Origin: Tetragonia tetragonoides
Lineage: Eukaryota > Streptophyta > Magnoliopsida > Caryophyllales > Aizoaceae
Direction of reading: 5' to 3'
NCBI GenBank assembly: GCA_038025085.1
Contig: CM076152.1
Coordinates: 34,599,501 to 34,663,500 of the forward strand
DNA: 64,000 nucleotides
The position numbers and the translations under genes are program-made. Below are positions 23,005-33,732 of this stretch, piece by piece; the stretch's first letter is position 1; every line of letters begins with the position of its first letter. A model generated the notes under the pieces. It was not told the origin of the DNA. It was given only the letters and a program-made list of their open reading frames with translations, and searched no databases.

Positions 23005-26000
23005 ATGTTCTGCTGTGGAGGTGCAGAAGAGGAGAATTATGGACCACCTGCTAATCAGTACAATACTCCTCCTAAAGGGAATAATCCTCTTGGTGGTAAA
23101 TATTCTGTTTTTTCCCTTCATTTGTTTCATTCTGTTCTACTGCGCGCAGATATTATATTTATTAGTCAAGCTTCAGGAAATCATTCACCAATAAACCTTC
23201 ACGTCGCAACTTATGTTACAACTTATGTTACACAGACTCTTTGCTTCAAATTTAGTAGCCATGTTGATTGTTGGATGATTCACCCAGCATAAATCTTCAT
23301 GTTGCAACTTACTGTATGTTACACCGGCTCTTTGCTTCACCTTTAGTACCCATGTTGGACGTTGATGCTAATTCACCCATAAACCTTCATGTTGCAACTT
23401 ACTGTATGTTACACCGGTTCTTTGCTTCACCTTTAGTACTTTTGTTGGATTTAGATGCTAATTCACCAATAAACCTTTATGTTGCAACTTACTGTACGTT
23501 ACACCGGCTCTGTGCTTCACCTTTAGTACCCATGTTGGATATATCGATGCTAACAAAAATATGAGAACTTTGTCACTTCAGTTAGGTTGAAACATGCAAT
23601 TTCCCGAGCCATGTCCAATACAAGGACACATGCCTGTATTGAATTTTGTTATAAGTCTCTGAAGGGTGCAACAAAAGTTACGAAACCCCATTTTACTACC
23701 GGTTCTATGGATAGTAGAGTGTTCGCTTTGTCAAAGTTAAAGTTATCGCTTCTGGTAGGATGGTGTTAAGAAGTGTAGAGATGGAAATGTTTCAGAGTAG
23801 AGCAACTGAAAATATAAGTGAAAATCAAATAGGGACTGAGGATCAGTACTTTTATGTGTAATATTTCTTCTGACAATTGAGTGATTTTAAGGCTTATGAC
23901 TTATTTCGATGTAGGATCTCATGGCTCTTAGATTGAATGAAGGCAAGATTCCTTAAAAGATGTCTTCAATCTGCGAAAGAACTACCAATTCTTAAGTCTG
24001 AATAGAAACACTTTTTTTTACCCATCTTATTTTCCTTGGAAGTTTCATGTTGCGTATAGACTGCATCGCTTTATCAAGCTTGCACCAGAAATCATAGACA
24101 AATAACTTTCGTGAAACATTTTCTTGCCATAACTTCTACTGAACTTCCGTAGCCAAAAAAAAAACAGTTTGTATCATTGGGATTTTTGTGCGGATTGTAT
24201 AGGTGGAGATAGAGGAGAGCCAAGAGCTAATAATGCAGCCAGAAGTGGAGCAGTGAAGGCTTTACCAATAGAATTACCGGCTTTGTCGTTAGATGAATTA
24301 AGCAAAGCAACGAGTAACTTCCATCAGAAAACATTGGTTGGAGAAGGTTCATATGGCCGCGTTTTTGAAGGTACGATAAGCAGTGGCCAGAAGGCTGCAA
24401 TAAAGAAATTGGATACCAGTTCTGCACAGGATTCAGACGATGACTTTGCCGCTCAGGTATCCTAAATTCCTTCGGACATGAAAAAACTTCAATGCTCTGG
24501 GACTTTAACCCAACTCTTGTTAATTTGTTCTTACTTCTTTTGTGGTTTGTTGCAGTTGTCTATAGTTTCAAGACTAAAACACGAGCATTTTACGGAGTTA
24601 ATGGGTTATTGTTTGGAGCAAAATAACAGAATATTGGTTTATCAATTTGCAACAAAGGGTTCTTTACATGATGTATTACATGGTATTTCATCTTGTATTC
24701 TAAGAGATTACTATTATCACCTGTTGCTTGTACTGGTTGCTTCTTTATTTCTTCTTTCAATTCTTGATTTTTATTTTTTTCAACCTCTGTAGGGAGAAAA
24801 GGAGTACAAGGTGCACAACCAGAAAAGGCTCTTTTATGGGGCGAAAGAGTTAAAGTTGCTTATGGTGCTGCAAAAGGTCTCGAGTACCTTCATGAAAAGG
24901 TGCAGCCCCCCATTGTTCACCGTGATGTCAGATCTAGCAATGTCCTAATATTCGACGACTATTTGGCGAAAATTGCAGACTTTAACTTGACAAGTGCATC
25001 TTCAGACACAGCAGCTCGCCTGCACTCGACTAGAGTCCTGGGAACATTTGGCTATCATGCCCCTGAGTATGCCTCTCTTCCTCTCGAATTGCATGAAACT
25101 TTATAGTTCATATAACTTAGTCTCCACATTAACCTTCTTCATATTTGAGATACTTTTGAGATATCGAAAGTTCGAGAGGACATGTAACATTTGTAGGACA
25201 ATTTCCATATGTTAGTCAATCATATAGTTCTCAGACAAGGAAGGGTATAGGCATACCGCGTACTAGGAAAGGGTCAGATTCAGTTGTAATATTTGGAAAT
25301 TTGGATAAGAAAACTATCAAGTAAGTTGGGAGAAAGGGGGCAGACACTGAGTATTATGTATCCTTCAATGAGCCCGGATTTTCATCTCTTGAAAACCCGA
25401 GGCACTTGAAGGGTCCGAACCATCTTTGTTACCCTTCTGTATTCCTTCTCATTTCATCCCTAGTCCTAAGAAGTAAGAATCAGCTACTTATATCAGTTAC
25501 ACCTTTGGCTTTCTCCTTAACAGGTATGCCATGACAGGGCAAATAACTCAGAAAAGTGACGTGTACAGTTTTGGAGTTGTTCTTCTAGAGCTTTTGACAG
25601 GGAGAAAGCCAGTAGATCATACAATGCCGAAGGGCCAACAGAGTCTTGTTACTTGGGTAAGTTTCCAGTTGTTGTTTGAACATCTTTTTAGCATTTTCAT
25701 GCAGTCAAGTTTGTTAAGAATACCTATTGCCACAGGCGACTCCTAGATTGAGTGAGGACAAAGTGAAGCAATGTGTCGATCCCAAGCTTAACGACAACTA
25801 TCCACCAAAGGCAGTGGCTAAGGTAACTCCTCCAACTTCAAATGGAAACTGTTTTTTCTTCCCCTGCATGGCTGCATTCATCTTATGTCTGCGTGATAAG
25901 AAACGAAAGCCTTAGTCCTTTTATTGTCCAATAAGCTTTAGCCTTATTCATGGTCCTGAATTTAAATCCTTTATTATTTCATTTTGATGTCAACTTTGAA

Positions 26001-26132
26001 AATTAGATGGCAGCAGTAGCAGCACTCTGTGTTCAGTATGAAGCCGACTTCAGACCCAACATGACGATTGTGGTCAAGGCTCTACAGCCTCTTCTGAATG
26101 CTAAACCACCAGGCCCTGAGGCACGCGCGTGA
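23005..26132 (+). CDS. PTI1-like receptor-like cytoplasmic kinase (RLCK VIII)
   Basis: Seven coding exons: 23005-23095, 24203-24456, 24556-24682, 24793-25066, 25524-25656, 25736-25822 and 26007-26132; all junctions are GT/AG and in frame, giving 363 residues. The N-terminus [15 protein letters not shown] is cysteine-rich, as in PTI1 proteins, which are often S-acylated at the plasma membrane. The kinase domain shows the Gly loop GEGSYGRV (77-84), Lys98 in AAIKKL, the catalytic loop HRDVRSSN (200-207), DFN (220-222) in place of DFG, and [20 protein letters not shown] in the activation segment. PTI1-like kinases act downstream of receptor kinases and OXI1/AGC kinases in defence, oxidative and developmental signalling. 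HRDVR instead of HRDIK and DFN instead of DFG also occur in relatives, so they do not indicate decay. Intron 1 contains a 90-bp minisatellite. Confidence 0.96.
23183..23560. repeat. Minisatellite of four 90-95 bp units in PTI1 intron 1
   Basis: Units start with ATTCACCMATAAACCTT-like sequence at 23183, 23278, 23371 and 23461 (spacings 95, 93 and 90 bp). Each unit contains TGTTGCAACTTACTGTATG, CACCGGCTCTTTGCTTCACC and TTTAGTACCCATGTTGGA or close variants. The last three are closest to each other. Open stretches across this array are periodic artefacts. Confidence 0.93.
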
Positions 26133-27496
26133 TGCGACAGTTTTGAGTTAGGAAATGGCTGGTCGTGATTCATGTCCATGATCCTCTATTGTCACCTCTC
26201 TCTGTAATTCTTATGTTTAGAATTTTACTCATTTAGACATTTTTGCAAAAACAGTTTCTTTCACTATCACTCGATGGTATCAGTATCTCCCCATTGTTGC
26301 ATACTCGCATTTGAACTGTGCAATATCAAATGTCCTCGATTTAGGTAGCATGTTTCTCGACGATCCTTTGTATAAGACAACTTTTTTTTTGAGTCAAAGG
26401 ACTAGCTTCTCATGGTGTGTAAAAAAGAAAAGAGATCATGAAGTCAGTAAAAACTTTTCTGGTTTTTGTAATCTCTGCAACCCAGAGACCTGTTGTTATT
26501 CTAGCATAATATGAATATTTCTCCTCTAAATTTCCCATATCAAGTTCTCGATCTCATAAAATAATTAATTCTCTGTAGCAGTTTTTGCATAATATATAAT
26601 TTTACATTAATAGAAACTAAGAATTAACTCCATAGCCAAACCTTGCTTCTACCATAATACACACTTAATTCATTAACTTTGCCCCCTATGAAGCAACTTC
26701 AGGCAAATTCCACCAGACTGAGGCAAAACTGTTACCTGCCACCAGAAAAACACTATGACCCATTATACAAGTGTATCTGTTGTAATATTCACTTTCTAAA
26801 TATAAATCTTTTTAGAATTTGGGATCAGCATTACAAAAAGGAAGTGCAGAACGTCTCAGGCCCCCAGCAGGTCAGCACAGTACATGTCCTTACGAATTAA
26901 GATTACTATTATGAGGCTGCCTCATGAAGTATCACTTTTTCGTTCCTATGTACCACTTATTTGCTCATAGATATTACCTTCTTTTTTTTTCCGGTCATGT
27001 ATGAGACCGCATCATTTGAGTTTTATTTATTTTTGCTCTCCTTGCTTCCAATGAGTTTCCAACCTATAGCGGAAAGTCTCAAAACTGCTGTTCTGACTTC
27101 TGAGCCCAAGTTAAAGGTTTGTCATTTGCGACACCTGCTCAGCAAGTATTCAACGTTTGAGCCTCATACTCGACAACAGGGCTAGGTGAGAACTGATACA
27201 TTAGGCAGTACAGACGAAATATTCCACATTTTCACCATTTGATCTGCAGACCTTGTACGTATTAAACAAAAACTGCAGTTGTGTTTCAACCATCATAATA
27301 CAATGGCTTCACCTAACATGTGAATCCTTTCAGCCTCGCTATTCATTACAGGTTGAGTAGTATAAGTACCTGTGCAATGTATCAATTTCCATGCAAAAAT
27401 GCAATCCTATCATCTAGCTGGCCGGTTATACGAACAAAGAGCAAAATGGATTAAAAATGTTTACAGGGTTCAGTACAAAAACTAATGACAGGTAAT
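26133..27496. other. Intergenic region between convergent PTI1-like and bL27m genes
   Basis: This holds the 3' UTRs of two convergent genes. The block at 26378-26640 is a duplicate of DNA at 31247-31489. Nothing else is recognisable between about 26641 and 27496. Confidence 0.6.
26378..26640. repeat. Direct repeat of the UFD1-like 3' flank, copy 1
   Basis: This block matches 31247-31489 closely (roughly 90% by eye). Shared words include TCTCATGGTGTGTAAAAAAG, TTTTCTGGTTTTTGTAATCT and TAGCATAATATGAATATTTC. In the second copy it is the 3' flank of the UFD1-like gene. Here no UFD1 coding sequence follows. Confidence 0.9.
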
Positions 27497-30049
27497 CTAT
27501 GCTGCTGTCTTCATTTGAGATTTCCCACCCTCTGCATAAACAGGGTGAAGCACATGTCCATCCTTGGGCTCAACATGCAACCATTTACGGCCACTCAACT
27601 TGTGTGTCTCAAACTTGACATTACCTTCTTTTAACGCATACAGGGTGTGATCCTTTCCAAGCCCCACATAATTTCCAGGATGGAAACGGGTTCCCCTTTG
27701 TCGAACAATAATGTTACCAGGTATTACTCGCTGCAGGCAACCATTGAACCATTTGTAATACAGTCAGTGCCAGGAATGCCAGAGCAGGAAATAGAAAGAA
27801 AAAAAAAACTGCATATTGAATTACTAATGAATGGCATCCTCATGAGGCCTTCAAACATGAGTGCAATATGCTTTTGAGATCTTTAAGGGTGGTTTTCTTC
27901 TCATTTTTCTTTTGTTCCTTTCCTTTATTTATTTAGTTTTTTTCTTTATTCATTTGGATAAGTAGATGATAGACATTTAGTAGGGAAAAATGATACCAAT
28001 CAACCAGACAGCAGCTTAATAAGGTAAGAAAGCCTACGAACAATAATTGCCTACATCAGCTTACAACCCCGCCAATAAGGTTCATCACTCAGAGCACCTT
28101 GCTTTGGTAGCCCAAAAGCAATTGAATTAACCTCCCTTCCTCTGTGAGTGTTAACTATCATGGATAACCTTCTCAACAACCTCCTAATCTGTTCAATACA
28201 ACGGTCATTATTCATGGTCCTCTACGTCTCTATCAATGGAATTGTACCATGTACAGCAGTTTTTCAAGTCTGACTCAATCACAATCATCAATTACATTAG
28301 CCAATCCTTTTCATGGGAAACTTCTGAGTACTTCAGCCTTTCTCCAAGGTCCCAATGGGGGGCTAAAAAGTAAGTCCAAAAGCCTTATCCAAACCTTGTT
28401 CTCCCCCAATCTATGCCCACTCTGTTCCATCCACAACCAATGCATCGACATTCTAATACAAGGTCTGAAACATTTGGATGCAGCAATATTAGAAAAAACT
28501 GTCCACAAACAAAATGAATCCCTCCTAAGATCATCAGGGCTATAAAATCATTCTCCAAAGGCTAAAGACAATATCCTATATGTAGGAGGCTAAATCAAAC
28601 AGTTCATTGATGGAGCAAGGCACCATGGTTTGATCTTCAAACACACTCACATTCCTCCCCTATGAAGGCCAACAATTTACAAAAAGAAGATATACCAAAC
28701 CTTCCAGAGTCAGCACGGGAAACCACAGAGTTTCACATATCAAAACAGTAGTCAACCGTGCATACTCCAAAGAACATGTCATACCTCAGTTAATTTGTTA
28801 CAAATTCTCCTAGTGACATCACAACTTCTGGGAGATTACCGCACCTTGATCTATTTTCTCAATAGTAGAAGCTCTCAATAGAATTCAGAATCATTCCTTG
28901 TTTCTCACTTGTTTAATTATTTGCCTTCAATAACTCTTTCTTTGGTCCCAGATTTGAAGCCAGGATTCGATAATGTCAAATCTTATAACGAGTATGAAAC
29001 AATTATTAGACTTGGACTTAAAAGTAAGCCAAGTAATGATTCTAAGCACAACAAACATGGATTTCATATGATTTGCCTCAGGAATATCATCTATGAAACT
29101 CATAGAACACATGCAACAGCATGAATGTCATCTAAGCTATTGTGCTACTACTCTAGGTTGCTCTCTCCACCTGCTCACCATCCAACATTCAACACGAAGT
29201 TAAAATGATTCTTGAAATCAACTTGGCTCAAATTCAGCCCTTTGTTACAGTATGGTGGAGTATCCAGCACAATGTCTACCTAGACACCAATCCCACCACT
29301 ACGCACTCCCACCAAAGTAGAAACTTCACTTAACTAATACTTCTACACTTGATAAATAAGTGAGTTAGCTGCTGGCTCGTGCAACTAGTTCAGTAGACAC
29401 CATCAGTTCCATGGTGCACAATATATCATATTCATACCTGAATATACATTTCTAGTTCAAAGGTTCAATCAAAAGAACGCCACATGGCAAATATGGAGTT
29501 GAAATCTAAATCCTAAAATCTACAGCAATCAAAAGCAAGTACATTCACCAGCTATCGAATAGTCGAATACTACTAGTCACTAATTTCTGCAGTAAGCATA
29601 AGCTCTTCTGTTCTTGTCCATTCTATGATCAGTTTTCAGTTTTTACCAATTATTTTGAATATAGGATTCCCATAAACTACTCTGAACAAACCTGTTTACT
29701 TAGATAAATTCTATTAAAGGGCACAAAGAATCTTACCTCCCCACCAAATTTCTTCACTCCAAGGTTTTTAGGCTTAGAATCTCTTCCATTTTTTGTAGAA
29801 CCAGCTGTTTTCTTGGTTGCCCACCGTCTAAACACTAAAGCCAATCCTGACCCAGATGCTTCTAAATTTCCAAAACAACAAACCAACATTACAAATCAAA
29901 CATTTCACAATCATAGTAGAAATATAACAGGAAAAAGATTAATTCTTTACAGTAAAAAGGGCAATACCAGTTGCACCAGCATAAGCAGGAACATTAGTGA
30001 CTAATTCTCTTAGGTTCACTCTTTTGCACAATGACGTTGCGAAATTCAT
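27497..30049 (-). CDS. Mitochondrial large-subunit ribosomal protein bL27
   Basis: Three coding exons: 29968-30049, 29737-29861 and 27497-27730; 146 residues. bL27 binds near the peptidyl-transferase centre of the large ribosomal subunit. The first about 41 residues ([20 protein letters not shown] up to FRRW) look like a mitochondrial presequence. The conserved body follows: [28 protein letters not shown], then in exon 3 [35 protein letters not shown] and GRKWLHVEP. The N-terminal pattern matches plant mitochondrial rather than plastid bL27, so mitochondria are favoured. The second intron is 2 kb long with no recognised gene in it. A GA microsatellite and a hAT MITE lie upstream of the start. 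Confidence 0.95.
27731..29736. other. bL27m intron 2, no further gene recognised
   Basis: This 2-kb intron contains several short open stretches on both strands, none of which resembles a known family. No terminal repeats or LTRs were seen. Confidence 0.5.
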
Positions 30050-30204
30050 CGTATATATATCCTGGAACATGCAATTTGTGAAACAATTTAGTGAATAATG
30101 TTATCTAACTTTCAATTTGTGAAGAGATTTTCAAACCCTAGTACCAAATGAAGATGAGAGAGATCCAAGTTAGAGAAAACGAAAATGAGCGAGTGAGAGA
30201 GAGA

Positions 30205-30205
<1 letters not shown>

Positions 30206-30251
<46 letters not shown>
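30206..30251. repeat. GA/CT microsatellite upstream of bL27m
   Basis: A (GA)n run on the plus strand, CT on the coding strand, about 155-200 bp upstream of the bL27m ATG. It is probably in the 5' leader or core promoter. Two other genes in this window (GCP3, AHA1) have the same kind of tract near their starts. Confidence 0.9.
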
Positions 30252-30258
<7 letters not shown>

Positions 30259-30312
30259 CCTTGCAAAGTTGCGACCGAGCGGGTCGAGGGAAAGGAATAG
30301 GTGACGAGGGAA

Positions 30313-30594
30313 TAGAGCTGGGCAACTGGGCGGGTCGGGCCATTTAATAATTGGGGCGGGTTGGACATGTTTGTGAGTGGGGTGGGTCGGGAGTTGGGAC
30401 GGGTCATGCCGGCCCGTTTTAACTCGTTTGAAATTTTAAAAGTATTTTTTTAATAAAAAATATTAAATGTGTCAGCCCGTTCGATATCCGCTTACCTTTT
30501 AAATGGGTTGGCTCATTTCGACCCGCCCATTTGTAATGGTAAGCAGGTATTGGGCGGGTCGGCTACAAAAGCCCCACCCACTTGCCCAGGTCTA
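30313..30594. mobile_element. hAT-type MITE
   Basis: A 282-bp element starts TAGAGCTGGGCAA and ends TTGCCCAGGTCTA (13-bp inverted repeats with one mismatch). It is flanked by a perfect 8-bp duplication CGAGGGAA at 30305-30312 and 30595-30602. Internally it repeats GGGCGGGTCGG-like words in both orientations. There is no coding capacity. The 8-bp duplication and the TAG start place it in the hAT superfamily. Confidence 0.92.
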
Positions 30595-31246
30595 CGAGGG
30601 AACAATGTTTCCCCTTCCTTTAGAAGGGAAAACTTTTATGCTTGTGCGGAGGGAAATGGTTTTCCCTGGTAAATTTGTTTTCCATGTGTTCTCAAATCAA
30701 ACAACAAAAAGTAGGAAAACAATTTTTCTGAAAAATGTTTTCACCCCAACCAAACAGAGCATATATCTTCAAATACTACAACTTGACTAGCTAAATGAAA
30801 ATGGTTAGAAAATCAAAATACGTTACCTTGAAAGGAACAAGATAGAAGATTCCAACGAGCCAAGTGACCGGAGAACCTTTGCAAAGTAAGGGGTAAAGTA
30901 GGAGACGAAGCTAGGATTTCGCAATTTGCTGGAGGAGAGATATCGAGATCTACCTGGAATATGGACGTCAAAGGCTTTTTCTTTTTTCCTTTTTATCTTT
31001 TTGTTGTCATCAACCATAATCGAAATATTTTTTGGATCCGAATCCCCTCCAATACCCCATTTTCCGCATTTAGGCATTATACTTGTAGATGCTTGTATCA
31101 CGTATTAAGTTATTTGCAAAGAAAAAAGGTAAAGTTGAATCTTTAACACTTAGCAAGCATCCACAAGTGTAACGCATTGGTGAAGATCCAAATCCATACT
31201 TTTTTTTTATCTTTCAGTTGTCATTATTGAAATAATGATATGTTAG

Positions 31247-31489
31247 AATTTTTTGGGTCAAAGTAGCATCTCATGGTGTGTAAAAAAGAAAAGAGATCAT
31301 GCAGCCAGTAAAAACTTTTCTGGTTTTTGTAATCTCTGCAGCCCAGAGACCTGTTATTCTAGCATAATATGAATATTTCTCCTCTAAATTTTCCATAGCA
31401 AGTTCTTGATCTCACAAAATAATTAATTCTCTACAGCAATAATTGCATAAAAAATCATCTTACAAGAACAGAAGCTAATAATTAACTCC
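31247..31489. repeat. Direct repeat, copy 2, in the 3' flank of the UFD1-like gene
   Basis: Partner of 26378-26640, 4.9 kb away in the same orientation. It ends next to the UFD1-like stop codon, so it probably contains that gene's 3' UTR and polyadenylation region. Confidence 0.9.
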
Positions 31490-32725
31490 TTAACTTTGTC
31501 TCTGCCCATTGTACTCCTCAACACTCTCACCTTCCAAAGGCTTTGTCGAGCTAGTTAAACGCGAATTCACACTCGCCCCATAGACAAGCCTGTTTGTTTT
31601 TTTACAACATCTATCACTTCCCAAATCGATAACATCTACTACATCCACAGCCATAGCCATCTCACCACCATCACCAGCTGTAAAATCCCTTGTTTCCTCA
31701 TTCAACCGCCTTGCCCTGCCAGTAAAGGGCACAAACTTTGGCAACTCCTCGTCTTTCTCTTCCTTTCCCTTGCTCGAATTTAGACCCTTGACAGGCTTCT
31801 TTTCAGGCTCTTTATAGTCCAAAGGAGGAGCAAAATCCACCTCACAATCTGTTTCAATGATACAAACAGCACTTGATGGCTTAGCATCAACAATATCAAC
31901 ATAAAACTTCTTATCCTCATGCATAATAACAATTGTATCCCCTACAGTCAAACAAGAGTACCCTAAACAAAACGAGGCCTCGAGAACATCCTTAGGGTTC
32001 CGAATGTCCAAGAAGTCTACACTGTGAGGCTGCAACTTTATGTAAGTTGCAGTGTCAAGTGCAATGCTTGTGATATTCACTAAGCTTCCCTCTTCTAGGG
32101 ACATATTCTTGATCATCCAGTCAGGCATGATCATCAGTCCCTCTTCAGCTGTGAACTCGAGCACCCCACAATGGGAGGTTCGACCATTGGTAGGGTTCTC
32201 AAGCTTAAAGAGCATAGGGAACCTTACACCGATTTCCATTAAGTGGTCGAGGGCAAAAAGTGGCAGAATGATCTTGTTGCCGGCCTCAAGGTGTGTTTTC
32301 ACAATGTGAGATAGAGGGTAAACATTGTAATTCTTACTAAAACCTCCCCCATAACCATCATCATCGTCATCATCATCTTCAGAGTCATTATCGTCGTCAT
32401 CATCATCATCGTCATCATCATCATCATCATTTTCACTGTTGTCATCACTGTTACTGTTAGTATTGCTATTATCTTCGTCAACATCACTGTCATCATCATC
32501 ATTATCATCATCATCATCAACATCAATATCATCATCTTCTTCATCATCATCATCATCACCACCACCACCACCACCATCACCACCATCACCACCGTCTTGG
32601 GTGGCGCCGTTGCCTACGGCGACTACAGGAGGAGGAGTTAGCTCCTGATCGCTTGGGTGGTTCTGAGCACAGTCTTCAGTATCAGTATTACTATTTTCTG
32701 TTTGTGGAGGAGCATTGACATCCAT
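31490..32725 (-). CDS. UFD1-like protein, intronless, with long acidic N-terminal extension
   Basis: A single uninterrupted 411-residue frame. UFD1 works with NPL4 as a substrate adaptor of the CDC48/p97 AAA ATPase in ubiquitin-dependent extraction and degradation. The UFD1 core runs from about residue 132 (NYNVYPLSHI) to about 315 and includes HCGVLEFTAEEGLMIMPDWM, YIKLQPHSVDFLDI, YSCLTVGDTIVI and IIETDCEVDFAPPLDYKEPE. A later KFVPFTGRARRL resembles the p97-binding SHP box (usually F-x-G-x-G-x-x-L; the second Gly is Ala here). Residues 57-123 are almost pure Asp/Glu/Asn with Gly, encoded by a (GAT)n-rich tract; ordinary plant UFD1 proteins are about 320 residues and start near the core. Plant UFD1 genes normally have several introns, so a retrocopy origin is inferred. 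The frame is intact, so it may be functional. Confidence 0.88.
   Translation of the reverse strand: MDVNAPPQTENSNTDTEDCAQNHPSDQELTPPPVVAVGNGATQDGGDGGDGGGGGGDDDDDEEDDDIDVDDDDDNDDDDSDVDEDNSNTNSNSDDNSENDDDDDDDDDDDDDNDSEDDDDDDDGYGGGFSKNYNVYPLSHIVKTHLEAGNKIILPLFALDHLMEIGVRFPMLFKLENPTNGRTSHCGVLEFTAEEGLMIMPDWMIKNMSLEEGSLVNITSIALDTATYIKLQPHSVDFLDIRNPKDVLEASFCLGYSCLTVGDTIVIMHEDKKFYVDIVDAKPSSAVCIIETDCEVDFAPPLDYKEPEKKPVKGLNSSKGKEEKDEELPKFVPFTGRARRLNEETRDFTAGDGGEMAMAVDVVDVIDLGSDRCCKKTNRLVYGASVNSRLTSSTKPLEGESVEEYNGQRQS
32325..32600. repeat. (ATC)n/(GAT)n trinucleotide tract coding for poly-acidic region
   Basis: Long ATC-rich runs on the plus strand encode the Asp-rich block of the UFD1-like protein, with an ACC run coding for glycines. 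Trinucleotide slippage can explain the expansion while keeping frame. Confidence 0.9.
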
Positions 32726-33010
32726 AGATGTTATGTGTTGAGAAATCTATGGCGGCGAGGTTATAAGAGTAAGGGAAGGAAGTTGGTTTCAGTTATTTAT
32801 ATGCAGAAAGTGGCGAGGAACATTGGCTCCCAAGAACTACAGTAGTTTACATTCCGTGATATACTCAATTGTTAACAGAAAATAAGGAATTTAATTGCCC
32901 TCAGAAGAAAAATTAAGGATTCTATTATATTACTTTTTTTCTTATAAAATAATTCATTTTTATTTTCTTATCAAAATTCGTGTCTTTTAGTCTGTTACAT
33001 TCCTATTTAA

Positions 33011-33203
33011 GGTCCTGTTCTCTTCAACGGAATGGTGCGGGACGGTGAGGAACAAAACAGATTGGAACGGAATGAAACGGCGCGGCGTGGATAATTCAAA
33101 AATATGTGAGACAAAATGAAGTTACGGAATGCGGCGCCGAACGGAACGGATTGGAACGGAACAGAACGAAATGCAGCATGGAATCGACGAAAAGAACAGG
33201 GCC
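33011..33203 (+). mobile_element. PIF/Harbinger-like MITE, family 2 copy 1
   Basis: The element starts GGTCCTGTTCTCTTCAACGG and ends GACGAAAAGAACAGGGCC. It is flanked by TAA (33008-33010) and TAG (33204-33206), a 3-bp duplication with one change. The body has repeated GGAACGGAA words and the shared core CAAAAATATGTGAGACAAAA. Three more copies occur at 47285, 51464 and 60615. Confidence 0.9.
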
Positions 33204-33732
33204 TAGAGTCCCGTATTCAATCATCTTCTATAATATGAATCTGTTTACCCATGCATGTTATGCGTGTCCTACTAACAAATATATTTGCCTTTAATAATTT
33301 CGTATTTACATTAAGCACTTCCGAAAATTCATCATATAGTACTCATCTTATAGCATCTGTGTTTTCTCAAAACAAAAAAAAAAAAATCTTATAGCATCTG
33401 TGAACCCCATCCAACTATGGACATTTTCGGGGAGTAACCCTCCCAGAAACTCATAGTAGTATATAGAAATTTCTCAAAAGGAGGAACAAGATAACGCTGG
33501 TAAAACAATCTCTCATATATTACAATTTACAACTAGTAACATGTACAATCTGAAGGAAGATAGAAGCTAACCAATCAGTAGTTGAATGTCTATGGCCCCA
33601 AACACCGGCATCCTCCAAAATCCAAAACTTGACGACGCACCAGCAACTTATAAAATGCTGTAGTCTCTTTCACTTTGCAGTATATAAGTTGGTCAGCTCT
33701 TGTATAGTTATGTGGATAATAAACCCTTTTAG

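Noticed and set aside
23183..23560. CRISPR-like spaced repeats
   Set aside because: Contiguous 90-bp tandem units without unique spacers, inside a plant intron.
28249..28545. 98-codon open frame in the bL27m intron
   Set aside because: No family similarity or splice context that supports a nested gene.
32299..32648. Ser-, Met- or Val-rich frames overlapping the UFD1-like gene
   Set aside because: Shadow frames of the GAT-type acidic tract.
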